This document shows positions 46,886 to 60,400 of a stretch of 64,000 bases of DNA, piece by piece. Position 1 is the stretch's first letter. The number at the start of each line of letters is the position of its first letter. Below the pieces are notes generated by a model, which searched no databases, was not told the origin of the DNA, and saw only the letters and a list, made by a program, of their open reading frames with translations. Origin of the DNA: Arbacia lixula. Lineage: Eukaryota; Echinodermata; Echinoidea; Arbacioida; Arbaciidae. A program made the position numbers and the translations under genes. Location of the stretch: contig OZ022579.1 of assembly GCA_963669155.1 (NCBI GenBank), forward strand, positions 24,739,189 to 24,803,188. The letters run 5' to 3'.

Positions 46886-48109
46886 CTTTTGAGTGCCTAA
46901 ATCTTTGATATATCGTTAGAGTGCATTAGTTGATTTCTGTTCCATTTCTGTTTTTTTTTATTTGCATGGATGTGTGTATGACAGATAGAAGGTTATATTT
47001 TTGGAACAATTATGAGCATAATGCAATTTTTTGATATTCCATGCTTGCCATCCAAATATGGAGCCTGTCATTAGATTAAATTAAACATATCCTGTGTGAG
47101 TTACAATGTATAGATGGAATTAATGACCGTTTCTTATTATCTGAAAATCAGTTATTTTTATTAGTATTCTATACATCTAGGTCAAAGGTGATGGGAGACA
47201 TTACAATTCATTTAGACTGTTGCATTTAACAATGTATTTTAGCATCTTTTCTTCCGGCAAGGCTTATTGAAAAATGTGTATTGTAATTCACCTCATCAAC
47301 TGTACTATCACGGCATGATGGTTTACCTCACACTTTATACATGTACCAGGGAATGAATTGTGGGGATATTTGATTCTTTGTTGGATTAATATATCATTTT
47401 TAGAAAGGATGAAATGTGTATGAGACATATACAGTTTATATTCGTGTTATCATTAATGTCATAATTGTATAAAGATAAACCTTGATTATGTGAAGAGTTA
47501 CAAACATGAAAATGAATGTAAAATGCTTATTCACCATATGAAAAATGCATATTGAAATTCATTGTCCCATGACACTTTAAACATTGGCCTTTCAAAAATG
47601 AGTAGATAACAGCTGGGTGCTATAACACTTTCTTCAATCATTCGAACAAAACGGTCACTCTTTACATAAGAAAGCTAAGAATGTAGAGCATCTGAAAGTG
47701 CAATAAAAAAATGTCAGATTTCTGTTGTGATGGGACATGTGAACTTTTTGATGATCTCTGTTTGAATGAGTACTTGCAAATGCCAAATATTTCTTATAAC
47801 ATGTTGTTGCGTTATACATGTTTTCAATTTTCTCTACTAAAGTCCAAATCAAAATATTGTGTGAAATCATTCAATACCAAGGTACAATAAGATGTGCTAC
47901 TTGTAACATCAACAACAGCTTAAATTTTCAAAAAGTTGTGAAATATGACTTGTCTTGTCCTTGTCCTTGCACTATAGTACATGTATTGTAATGTTAATTC
48001 AACTTTTTGAGTCATGACTCTATTGCACAACACACTTTTTTTTCTTGCAAAATAAAGATTTCATCATCAGCATTTTTGGTGCTACTTTATACCATACGAT
48101 TTGTTACTT

Positions 48110-48366
48110 CTTACAGGGCATATACTGTACTAGGAAGGCAAAAAACCTTCAAAATGTAATTGTTAGCAAACTTCTTGCCAATGGTCTTAAATTCATGTAT
48201 TGTCTATTTTAGAAGCTTGCTGAAAGTTATTTGCCCTCAAATGATCCACATATGGAGAAATTAATGACTAAACAATACATAAATTTAAGACCATTGGCAA
48301 GAAGATTGCTAACAATTACATTTTGAAGGTTTTTTTCGCCTTCCCAGTACAGTATATACCCTTTAA
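48110..48366. repeat. TTAA foldback MITE, family B, deleted centre
   Basis: The left edge is TTAC (mutated TTAA), the right edge TTAA. Arms AGGGCATATACTGTACTAGG and the inverse CCCAGTACAGTATATACCCT. The inner palindrome is shortened. Confidence 0.88.
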
Positions 48367-48660
48367 AAATGTAGGTCCAATATCTACACATTTCAATAAA
48401 AGAGCATTGTACATGAATATTGTGTGACCCGGGAAGTTTTAATTCTTTGCAGTGTAATACAAAAAATGAGTGTAAATAGACAAAGATTACAATTACATGT
48501 AAATACAATGTGAATGTGTTGTTGAAGATACTTCAACAACAATACAAGGCCAAACCCACACACTTATAATGCCTTGCCTCATGCAACACATAATAACTTA
48601 ATACAAATTTAAAATGTCTAATCATAAAAATACATGCCAGCCCCGATGCAAAACAATCCT

Positions 48661-48881
48661 ACACTCCAGCTCAAAGGAATTGGCATAGGGAAAGGGAAAG
48701 GGAAGAAAGAGAAGGAGCCGCAGTTTTAAACCGTGGTATATTTTGTCCAGTTCAGCATGAAACATGATGCTTTAGCCTAAAAAGCATTGTTTCATGCTGA
48801 ACTGGACAAAATATGCCACAGTTTAAAACTGTGGCTCCTTCCCTTTCCCTCTCCCTATGCCAATTCCTTTGAGCTGGAGTA
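48661..48881. repeat. Foldback MITE, family A, copy 4
   Basis: Ends ACACTCCAGCTCAAAGGAAT and the inverse ATTCCTTTGAGCTGGAGT; inner hairpin GTTCAGCATGAAACA / TGTTTCATGCTGAAC. Confidence 0.92.
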
Positions 48882-49069
48882 TAGACATTGATTGATATAA
48901 TACTGAACTGAATTTACTCCACCTTTAACAAAAATGTTTTATATACAGGTGTATATGGTTCTTGATGAATGGAATGCGAGCATAAATAATAACCTGTATC
49001 ACAAAAGATAAAAGTACACATAGAGCAAACAGGGCACATCAGGGGCTTGCATGGCCCCAGTTCACAGAA

Positions 49070-49288
49070 TTAAAGGGCATATACTGTACTGGGAAGGCAA
49101 AAAAGTCTTCAAAGTGTAATTGTTAGCAATTTCTTGCCAATGGTCTTAAATTCATTTATTGTCTATTTTAGAAGCTTGCTGAAAGTTATTTGCCCTGAAA
49201 TGATCTACATTTGGAGTAATGAGTGATTAAATCACAAATTACATTTTGAAGGCTTTTTTGCCTTCCCAGTACAGTATATGCCCTTTAA
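49070..49288. repeat. TTAA foldback MITE, family B, short copy
   Basis: TTAA at both edges. Arms AGGGCATATACTGTACTGGG and the inverse CCCAGTACAGTATATGCCCT. Much of the right arm is deleted. Confidence 0.9.
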
Positions 49289-51447
49289 AACCTGCCATCA
49301 TGATGCCTAATGGTTGGGGAGAGAAGGGCAAATGAATCTGTCTGCCCTTCCCATCAAGAAACAGGATACATACATGTTTATTGAGCTTGAGCACCAGCTA
49401 ACAATAGTTTAGCACAAAAATAATCACAGGCAACAGTGTTCAATCAAATTCATTTTTAGTTCAAACAATGTAAGTAGCTAAGATTTTTTTTTACCAATGT
49501 GGGTTTTACAAATATCCAGGTTTGGGATATTACTAGTCAAACCTGTCTATATGGGCCATTAACTGTAGAGATTACCAGGATTCTGTCCTCAAAGTTCACA
49601 TTTTCTGTTTCTCTTTAAAAGCAACAATAGGCTACACGGAACCCAGTCAGACATTCTATCTCAACTCCATGAAGGGGGTTCCTTGAATCCTATATCCATT
49701 TTGCTGCCAGTCAAAATACTGCACTGAAGGATTTGTATTTATTATTTGTGAAATGCTTCGATGGTCCATAGAACGTTTAATTCGTCAGCCAGTCTCGTAT
49801 AACTAGGTTTCTCCTCCTAACCACTTTAATGTTGCAGAGTCTTAATACATGTATTCAGATACTTCCGTGAAAGAAAGACGAAGCTTACACAAGACTAGCA
49901 CTTACACTGTGACGACTAATATGACCTACATTGCATAGATACTGAATATTGCACACCTTTTGCTCAAAATTCAATATGCATGGTACATGAATCTCTCAAA
50001 CTTTTATAAAGCTCATTAAAAACTCATTAGATTTTCTGTTCCTTACATGGTACTTAATGGCTGCATCATAATGTTTGAACAACTTCAATGTTCCAATCTG
50101 AAGTTTCAATTTGGAATGCATGTAAAAAGGGCTACAGGAATTTAAAGAATGATCCAAATCTTGAAAAATATTGGATCGTTAAAATGAGATGCACATTTTC
50201 CTGCAATTTCAGGTTTGCATCCATGTTACATGTATTAGACAAAATTTCTTCATATATCGGTACACATTTGCATATTTCATAAATGACCTTAAATGTACAA
50301 GTCTACATACGAATTTGACTGTAAAATAATAAAAACCTTCCAAAATGTATAGATATATAATTGTTTGAAAATGGCATAATTATAGTCCTTCCACTTCGAG
50401 TACATACTTTTTATGTACATCTTGTTACAATCACACACATCTTGACTATGATATCTTAGAATTACAAGACAGTGTTTCCTACAAGTATAATTTCATTTCA
50501 TTTTGAATCCAGGATACATTGTCTATCTATATTTGTGCAACTTCAACATTTCTCAATCACCTACATTGGCACTTTTTCCACATTAAAAGAAGCAAATTAA
50601 ATAAAATCAAGGCGAAACAAGATTGAATACCCTTAGAACTATCTATCCAAATATTAAAAAAATGTCATCTATTTGATTTGTTAAACATATTTTTTGGGGC
50701 TCTGTAAAATAATTTATTGCCAATGGTTTACCAGTATACTTATGTAATCTACCCATTTCATCTACAAGCAAAACGTTTTGTTTTTCAATATTAAAGAGGT
50801 AATTATCAACATAAAGCTACCTGCTTGCAAAGGCTTTCATATCAATTCATGAACTAGAGACATAGAAGTATCCAGAAATCATTGTGAGGCTTTTCTACCT
50901 GAGATAGTACATAAACCTCCTCTGACCCATGGACTACTCCTATTCATTTGCTAACATATCCGGTTCAACTGGGCTCTACTTTCTTTTCATCATTTCAGGG
51001 TATATTTGATATCCTATATCTGATATCCATCACGTTAACCCTTTGGGTGCTGGAGAGAGTCATTATCTATGGGATTTGTGTGCATTACTGGTAAATAAAT
51101 ACATACATACATGGCACATACAGAGTGAAAGGAGAAGACCAGTCCAACAATAAGTTGGTCTCAATAGAAACAGAAAAATCTGAGAAGCATAGCAAAACAT
51201 GATTGAGGAAAATTGCAAAATAATATCAGGAAAGTGCATGAGATCACAGCCTAACAATTGAGTTGCCAGCCAATTTCCTGTAAATGTCAATGTTTGTATC
51301 ATTAAAACATTCATAACTTTCTTAGGCTATCCGAAATTGTTATCTTTTCAGATTTTTCTGTTTCTTATCTTATTTTTGGACTGGAGTTGGCCTTTGGCTT
51401 TGCTCTATTTGTTCAGATATCCATGCGTTTTCAGCTCCCCTTGATCA

Positions 51448-54400
51448 TCAGGAAGCTGCGCTGGCCTTCATGACAAAGAAGATGAAGTGGGAGATCTTCT
51501 CATAGCACAGGAACATGAGGGCCGCAGTGAGCACAGTCTGCAACAACTTGGCCTCCAGCCCCTTGTACAGGCCCCACTTCCCTTGGGTCCTGGGGGGGGG
51601 GGGGGGGGGGGGGAGGGACAGAGCGAGGGAGGGGAGGAAGAGAGGTAGAAGGAGAGGTGGAAGAAGGGAAGACAAAGTACAAAGAAAAAAGCACAGCACA
51701 TGAAATCATTAGAAGAAAAGGAAAAAGAAAGAAAAGAGGGGGGGGGGGGGGAGAGGAGGAACAGAGCGAGGGAGGGAAGGAGGAGAGGTAGAAGGAGAGG
51801 TGGAAGAAAGGAAGACAAAGGGGGGGGGGGGAGGAGGAACAGAGCGAGGGAGGGAAGGAGGAGAGGTAGAAGGAGAGGTGGAAGAAAGGAAGACAAAGTA
51901 TGAAGAAAAAAGCACAGAACATTATGAAATCAGTAGAAGAAAAGGAAGAAGAAAGAAAGAAATATTCAAGAAAGCAAGAAAGAGACAGGAGGAAGCAAGT
52001 GGTGAACTTAATTTTATCAAAACAAAATATATCACACCTTAAACATAATATCGGAACATAAAATCAGAATATTAAAAACCACATCATTCGATATATTTCA
52101 AAATGGTATATCACACCTTATAAATAACTAGAGCAATTTGACTGCCACGCGGTCGATAAATATGCCGCCGCCTCTTTGCTATTCTCAGAAAATGTGTATG
52201 TTTGGTGGGCAATGTACCATTGCTGCTATGTGAAATGAAAATATCACATTCTGTTTTTTCAAGTTTAGCCAAGTTAAGCAATGTTCATTGACTTTTGACC
52301 TCTTACTTCTTTGACTTCCAATCTAACCAGTCTGTCTAAATCCATCCTTGTATCAAGTTTGTTTAAAATTTGCCAATTTTGGGTGAAGTTCATTGACATT
52401 TGACCTCTCAGGAATTTTACCCACACTTCACAGTCAACCTCCATGAAGTGATACATCTCTGTACTATGTTTGGTTTGAATTGAATCATTAGTATTGGATT
52501 CAATGTGAGAAATATCTATTTGGGGGCAATTTTTAGCCAATTTTGGCAAAGTTCATTGACCTTTGATCCCTGACCTTTGAGAAATTTCACCAAAAATGTC
52601 ATCAGTCTAGTAGTGATCCATCTTTGCACCATGTTTGGTTTTGTATTGCTCCATTGGATTTGGGTCAATTTGGGTCAATCCAAGTAGTGATCTATCTTTG
52701 TACCATGTTTAATGAGAATTGCATCCTTCGATTTGGATTTATTGTGAAAAAGGTCAATTTTGGGCAAATTTTCACAAATTTCATTGACCTTTGACCTCTG
52801 ACCTTTCAGGAATTTTACCAAAAATGTCACCAGTCTATCCCCAAGTAGTGATCCATCTTTGTACCATGTTTAATGAGAATTGCATCCTTGGATTTGGATT
52901 TATTGTGGAAAAGGTCATTTTTGTTCATTTCTTCATTGACCTTTGACCTTTGACCTCAATCAGATTTGACCCCAATTTTACACACTTCATTAGTTTCATG
53001 CAATACATACATGTACCAAGTTTAAGGCAAATCTGCTAAACAGTTCTCAAGATATTGCCTAAAAGGATTCGGGACGGACGGACTTACGTACGGACGGACG
53101 GACGGACAACCCAAAAACATAATGCCTCCAGCCACTTCGTGGCGGAGGCATAAAAATTATATTATGAATTACACCATGTCATAAGAATGAAATCATACAT
53201 TACAGTTTCAAGTGAACTACATACTGATGCAACACTACACAAATACCTCCTAATCATCAGCATACCGGCATTCCTAAATAAACATAGACAAAAAAGATTT
53301 TGACTTACTGCACGATGTGTCTGAGAATAGCTCCAATGTTCCTGATCATGTTTCCTTTGTGTATCTCCTTCTCCTTGCCGTACTGTGAATAAAATAAAGA
53401 TGATACAAATGTTTAAAGGCATATACTTTACTGGGAAGACAAAAAGCCTTCAAAAGGGTGATCGTGAGCAATCTTCTTGCCAATGGTCTTAAATTCATGA
53501 ATTGCCATTTTAGAAACTTGCTGAAAGTTATTTGCCCTCAAATGATCCACATTTGGAGTAATTAATGATTATCAGTGAAATTCTCCAAATGTCCGGCCCG
53601 AAAGTTTGGGAGATTTGTGATTTAATCACTAACAAATACAAATGTGGATCAATTAAGGGCAAATAACTTTCAGCAAGTTTCTAAAAATGGGCAATGCATG
53701 AATTTAAGACAATTGGCAAGAAGATTGCTCACGATCACCCTTTGAAAGTTTTTTTTTGTCTTCCCAGTACAGTATATGCCCCTTAAATTCAACTACTTTC
53801 CCTTCTAAATGTCATTTATGTTAACAGAAAGATCTACATCTTCTTACAATGGCCAATAGGTTGTTAACCTTCCTACTAAATGAAGCCCACTTTTAATTTG
53901 TGTGTAATCCTACCAATGAAAATACACAGGGCCTCAGGGCAGGTTAGCCCCACTAATGCATTAAAGATCACCATGACAAAAAAATTACCCCTGTGAAAAA
54001 TGATTTTTGATCATACACATCATTGTTCAGAGGGTCCTTGGCATGACATCAGGGCCCCCATCTAATAAAGATTTGGGATTGATCTAAATCGTTTGCGAGT
54101 CGAATCCCCTGTCTCTAGTGCAATTGAAAGTTGAGATCAATCGCAACTTAGACAGGGCCCCCCCCCCTATAACTATCTTTTGTTACCTGAATCATACACA
54201 CAAAAATATCATCTCACACACTGCGACATTAAAATGATTTAATACAATCTACAATGATGGGATATCTTACCCTTAGTTTTGACTGGACAACCTGCAGAGG
54301 GTATGTACACAGGGTAGCTACCGTCTTGGCCATGGCACCAATCAGAAAGAACGCTAGTGATGATGGTTGCTATAGTAACAGTGCCCAAGAGCAGAAAAGG

Positions 54401-57400
54401 AGAAAAAACACCTGAATGCATCTGTAAACATACTCATATTAAATGCACTCAGCTTTTAAAGAATTTTTAGTGAGTACCTCCGGAATGAGTTTTCCACAAA
54501 TATGGTGTCTGTTGTCATATCAACAAATTATTTTATTCTACAAACCCAGCAAATCATTTTTTTTCTTACATCCAAGAATTTTTTTTCCACTCATAGAAGA
54601 CCAGATATATCAAAATTCATCATAAATATGAAAAAATTAAAATATTCCACACAGAAACATAAACATAGAAACATATGAATGGCCATTCTGAGTGGTAACC
54701 AGATTAAAGTTGAAATCTGGGACATTCCAGCCCCTTTCTTTACAAGCCCTTGGCATCATGAGAGACAATAGATCATACAGGAAGAAACACCTCATAGGCA
54801 AATATCTACTAAACCTCCGAACTCACCTTCCTCGCAAATGCCTTGCTATGGTATCTCTTAAGCGCCTCATAGACAGCAAAGTGAATGGCTGGGTTGATGA
54901 CGAGCATGAGGGATGGAGCCGTTCCACTCCACAGCGCCCCCACTCCCTCCTGGGAAATGATCTTGTCAAACGCATCTGATAGAGGAGACAAGATGAACAA
55001 GGTAAGGTATGGGGTAGTAGTGATAGAGATTAGGGAGCTTTCGTTATAACATCGCGGACAAAAACGAGAACAGTGAGCAATCCGTCCAAGGTAGTCACAG
55101 TCACTTTCGCAAAATAAGACAGAGAACGCGAGCGGCGGTGCGTGGGACGTCATCTGACCCCCTGACACCCCCCGACCCAGGCGCACGTGCGATTTGCAAT
55201 GACATCATCTGTACGGGTGCTGATTGGCTGCCGTCCGCAACTCGTCGACAACGAAAAATCTCAAAATTCACGTTCTCGATTCCTCGCGCGGACAGCAAGG
55301 CGGAAGGTGGCGCATGCGCAGATCGATCTTGGTATCGGATTACCGTTCTCGAGCCTGTCCGTCCTCAAAACGAAAGCTCGCTATTATAGGTACAGGGGGG
55401 TGTTTCACCAAGCTGTTCTTAAGCTACTTTTAGCATGACATGTGACCCTTTATTGTGCTAAAATTAGATTCTCAATGGTTTTGATTTCTATCAGCTAAAA
55501 TTAAAGTCTGATCTTTAGAAATTAAAATTCTTGTTATTAACAAGTGTACAAAGTTCAGGATTTATCAAATTTGATCAATCTCATTAGATGTATAATGTAT
55601 GACATACAAAGTGTCTTTCTGGGCCAAGACATATATTGTTATGAATGTTAAGTCATATTACTATGCGTTTTTTTGTTCCCTTTTTTTTTGGTTTCCCGTT
55701 TTCTGTCAGTGAATGATGCTCAATTTTTCTTTTAAGCTTGCCTTTAATGTGATCTTTATCATAATGTGTATGACGTAACACTTATTTCTTACACAACTCA
55801 AAGCCTCCTCAAACCTTGACCTTTTATCAGGAAGTTTATGCTCACCCATGATTCCATCGTATCGAGGGTGCTTGGACTCCTTGAAGTGCTCCGTCCTGAA
55901 CTTTACTCCCTGCATCTTCAGCCTGGTGTTGACCACCCACATTGGAGTCGTTGTCAGGACGTTGACCACGCCTAACAACAGGATAAAAATAGTCAAAATG
56001 GCTTCACCAGAGAAAAAACAATACAAATATCGCCCAAAATGTAAATGTACATTACTCCAAGAGCTCCATAGCAAATACTCTCTCACTCCAGATTTCTATC
56101 CAGACCATCAACAAGATAACATGGCATCAATCTTGTTTTACTTTTTCAAATGATTCTGATCATGATCTGAAATTATTAATTCTTAAACATGGTGGTTCGT
56201 GAACCACGAGTCTTGCCTGTTTTCGCAATCAATAAACAGTGGGAGGATGTTTTTTTAAACATTTAAAATGGCGCCTAAATGACCTCATCATCCTCATCAA
56301 CACACATGCCGTATTACTCAAGGATCATTTGGACCAAGTATGAACACAATTAATGCAGAAATAAAAAAAACCCAGAGAGCAAGTTAAACCAAAACTTTAA
56401 GAACAAGCCCCTGCACATCTGCGCCAAGTTTGATCCGACTTGAAATAATTAAATGTCCTTTAGCTAAGAAAAAAAAAATGATGGACATAGCCTCTTATTA
56501 TTTGACCATTTGACCCCTAGGTGACATTTGACCCCATCAGCCTAATGAAGACACATGTGGTATTACCCAAGGATCATTTGTACCAAGTTGGATCACAATT
56601 GATGCAGAAATAAAGAAATGAGAGCAAGTCAAACAAAAACTTTGAGAAAAGTGATGCGCACGGCCTCACATAATTTGACCTTTTGACCCGTAGATGATCT
56701 TTGACCCTATCATCCTCATGAAGACACATGTGGTATTACCCAAGGATCATTTCTCCAAACTGTGATCACAATTGATGCAGAAATAAAGAAATGAGAACAA
56801 GTTAAACAAAAACTTAAACATTTTTGTAACGGACCAACAGGAAAAGTGATTACTAGGTCTCTGCCGAACTTCGTTCAGGCGAGACGAAAATGACTGAAAA
56901 ATCACAGAATGGATTGGAGTAGTAAGTTGACAATCCTGCAATGTGAAAACAGACATAATTTCACAGGGATGAATCAAGGTCAAAGTTTTAATTGGTTCGA
57001 GTGGCCTTTGTGGCATACTATGGCTACAGTGCATATGAGTTACACACATACCAGCGCCAATACCAATGAGTAGGTCTCTGGCAGCTTTCTTTGACCTCAT
57101 CACATCGCCAAGGGCAATCTTCATTCCTCGGAAGGTGTAGAAGTAGACAAAGTTGGAGACCCAGAGGCTGGAGATCACTGGGAACCATCCTCGATATAAG
57201 GCACCCCTGGGGGAAAAGTTGCACAAGATTAATTACAGGGACATGTACACTACAGCTCAAAGGAATTGGCATAGGGAAAGGGAGAGGGAAGAAAGGGAAT
57301 GAGCCGCAGTTTTAAACCGCGGTATATTTTGTCCAGTTCAGCATGAAACGGGATGCTTTAGCCTAAAAAGCAACATGTTTCATGCTGAACTGGATAAAAT

Positions 57401-60400
57401 ATACCACAGTTTAAAACTGCTGCTCCTTCCCCTTCTTCCCTTTCCCTCTCCCTATGCCAATTCCTTTGAGCTGGTGTGTATAAGGTATTCCAAGGAAATG
57501 TTGTGTTGTGTTTGTATACAAATCATTCTCGTTTGCTTGGGTTCTCCACCATGTTGTGTTGTGTTGTGTCTAGAAATCAACTATAAACTTCACAGCAATC
57601 TGTAATGCACTTTGAGTCTACAAGTCCTCCGTAGCCTCAGAATTTAGCAAAAATGTAAAATTTTACAGTGATCCCAACCCGCAACCAGCACAACACATGG
57701 TATAGCCCTCAGGCAAAAGAGAATAATTCATACACAGAGATATAGGAGCATATTCACATTTGTTGGACAATTAGATACTTTTCAGCAAAATTCATTACAT
57801 TTTGAATCATGTCCTTCTCTGGTGATAAGTTAAAATATATTTTAATACTTAGTTTTATTCATAATTTCAACTCAAACACAGGTAAAAAATAGAGCGACCT
57901 GCAATTTATCAATGACAGTTTTATTTTGCACTAACTTGCTCCACTTACATAATGAAGCCTATGAACCTTATGAATATTGTCCATGTCGCCACAATGCTGT
58001 CATTATATCTATTATTACGCAGATTTCTGGTTTTGAACAACGTCACTCAAGTGGGGATTTCCTCTGGTCGGATATTGTCTAGCGGGCTAGTGTCAGGCAC
58101 TCTCATTGAGAGATCTTGCTATAACTGCTGTTTGCTACACCCACATAGTTTAGAACCAGTTGTCTTGACAACACACTCGTATGCATCACACATTGGTACT
58201 CTAAAGGTCTGTAATTAGGCACCTTGTCAAAAACATGTTGACTGTCTCTGCAGCGTCTTTTAGACAAAAGAATGGATAGGCCTTTATACATGTACTTAAA
58301 TCTTTCCTGAAGAGCAGTCCGAAGGTTGAACTAAATCGGAAAAGGCAACGTTCCAACAACAGTCTGTCCGGTCTTTTGTTTTATATGGACCTTAGTTGGG
58401 TCCATGATTACAGTGAGGAAAATGACCGCACACGTCTTTTGATAAAAAAAACAGAACGCGCGCAACCGTTTATTGAGAAGGACAAGGAATTATGGAGCCT
58501 TTTATCGCACAAAGGATTTCCAGATAAAACCGCAGTCTTTTGTGTCTTGAACTTTTGACAAGACGCCTTATATTTGGGCATCACTTAGTTAATAATTGTG
58601 AGAGGCAATGAATAATGCATTAGTAGGGTCCCAGAACTTACAGCCCTTCTTCTTGTACTATCTCAGCAAGCACTGCTGGAGTGTGTTTGGCTGCTCTTTT
58701 TTCATCAACTGCAATGAAAGAAATACACAAAACAAAAATAGAATTGAAAACAGAGTTCAACAGATTGAAAGTTCCCAAAATAACTAAAGAAAAGTATTGA
58801 GGGAATAGTACACTCTTTGTCTTAGGTGTTCATAAGAAATAATTTATTGCAAGGACTGAGACAAGTAGAAGCCTGGGGCCATATTCATGAAACCATACTA
58901 AGCCTAATTAGTTACTAAAAAGCATCAAAATACATCCATTGTAGTAACCAACTAGGCTTGTAAGCTTTCATTAATATGGCCCCTGGTACACATTGGCCAC
59001 AAAACTGGAACTCAATCTGGATCCCCTAAATTGCAAAACTTAAACCTTCAGTATGGTCCAGTCCCCCAATTAAACATTTTAGTGTGGAGCCCTGTTTATT
59101 GAATGTGAAAGTTGTGTAATGCATTGATGTGACATATTCTGAGCTTGCAATGATACAAGATATCATATTATGATATAAGATATATATTACTTGATATATC
59201 TGCCAGTTATGTGTAGGTCATGCACATGAAGCAACATCATATAACAGAAATGTCAGACACTAATAACCTCTGGTCGCCACCTGCCCATCTCCCAAGAATG
59301 TTTGTTATTCTTGCTTCTTTAAGAGCGAAGTCGTATATGTGGTACTGGTTCTGACCGTGGTTCTAAATGTTATAAGAATTGGATAGAGATGGACTTGTAC
59401 ACTCAAAGATGCAGACCTTACAAATATTAGCTTTACTTCACTGTTTGCAATACAACACTATTTTTTTAATTAAAGGGGAAGTTCACCCTGAAATTATTTA
59501 GGTTTCAATAAAAAGAGACAAATGAAAGAAACATATGAGTGAAGGTTTGACGAAAATCGGTAAAAGGGAAAGAAAGTTCTTTGATTTTAAAGTTTTGATT
59601 TTGTGATGTCGCGTGTGAGGTGCTCTCTCATATGTTGTGTACAAAATAAGTTGATAAATTGCTTTTATTCTGTTTTTGACAACGGAATGATTTTTTTCGT
59701 ACAGGTATGTGGGTAGAAACGTATTTCTAATAATGTATCAAATGCACAAGTAAAAGGATGCATATCTTTTTGAGGGAATGCACATTTTTGAAAAATTATA
59801 CACAAATATGGGAGAGCACCTCGCATGTGACGTCACAAAATCAAAATTTTAAAATCAAATAACTTTCTTTTCCTTTGACCGATTTTCGTCAAACCTTCAC
59901 TCATATGTTTCATTCATTTGTCTCTTTTTATTGAAACCAAAATAATTTCAGGGTGAACTTCCCCTTTAACGGCTAGCTGATATCAATAACCACATGCTCC
60001 TTACTTTGTAGTCTCGATCTTGCTGTCTCAAATGGGTAGAACGTTGACATTGCTACCGTGCTGCCCTGAAAGAAAAAGGCAAATTTAGGAAAAATTACAG
60101 ATTAGTGATGAACATTGAATTGTTTCTTTGATAGAGAAGCATGAATGATCTTTTTTCTTCTTTTTCTTTAAGGTAGACCTGTGTCCCTTCATCCTGGGGT
60201 GGTATTACAGAACGATAACTTAGGAGAAATCTTATCCTACGTCTAGGATTCTCCTAAGTGGTATTCCAGAACGATCTTAACTTTTCTCCTAACTCCGCTC
60301 TTAAGATTTCTCCTAAGTTTTCTCCTATCTTTATGCAAATTTATGCAAATCATAAAGTTAGGAGGATTGGTATTCCAGAATGCGCATAAGAGAGGATTTA

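Larger units (their letters stand above)
45925..51447. other. Convergent intergenic region (3' ends of STK19 and SLC25A17)
   Basis: No exon was found. The first ~130 bases are STK19 3'UTR up to an AATAAA at 46048-46053. The rest is AT-rich with MITEs at 46437, 48110, 48661 and 49070. The SLC25A17 3'UTR must extend leftward from 51447; a minus-strand AATAAA occurs near 50713. Confidence 0.5.

Noticed and set aside
51468..51922. Pro/Ser/Leu-rich frames of ~140 codons
   Set aside because: Polypyrimidine repeat; the true coding part is only 51589-51448.
54095..54120. tRNA B-box-like GAGTCGAATCCCC
   Set aside because: No A box at the right distance and no cloverleaf could be drawn.
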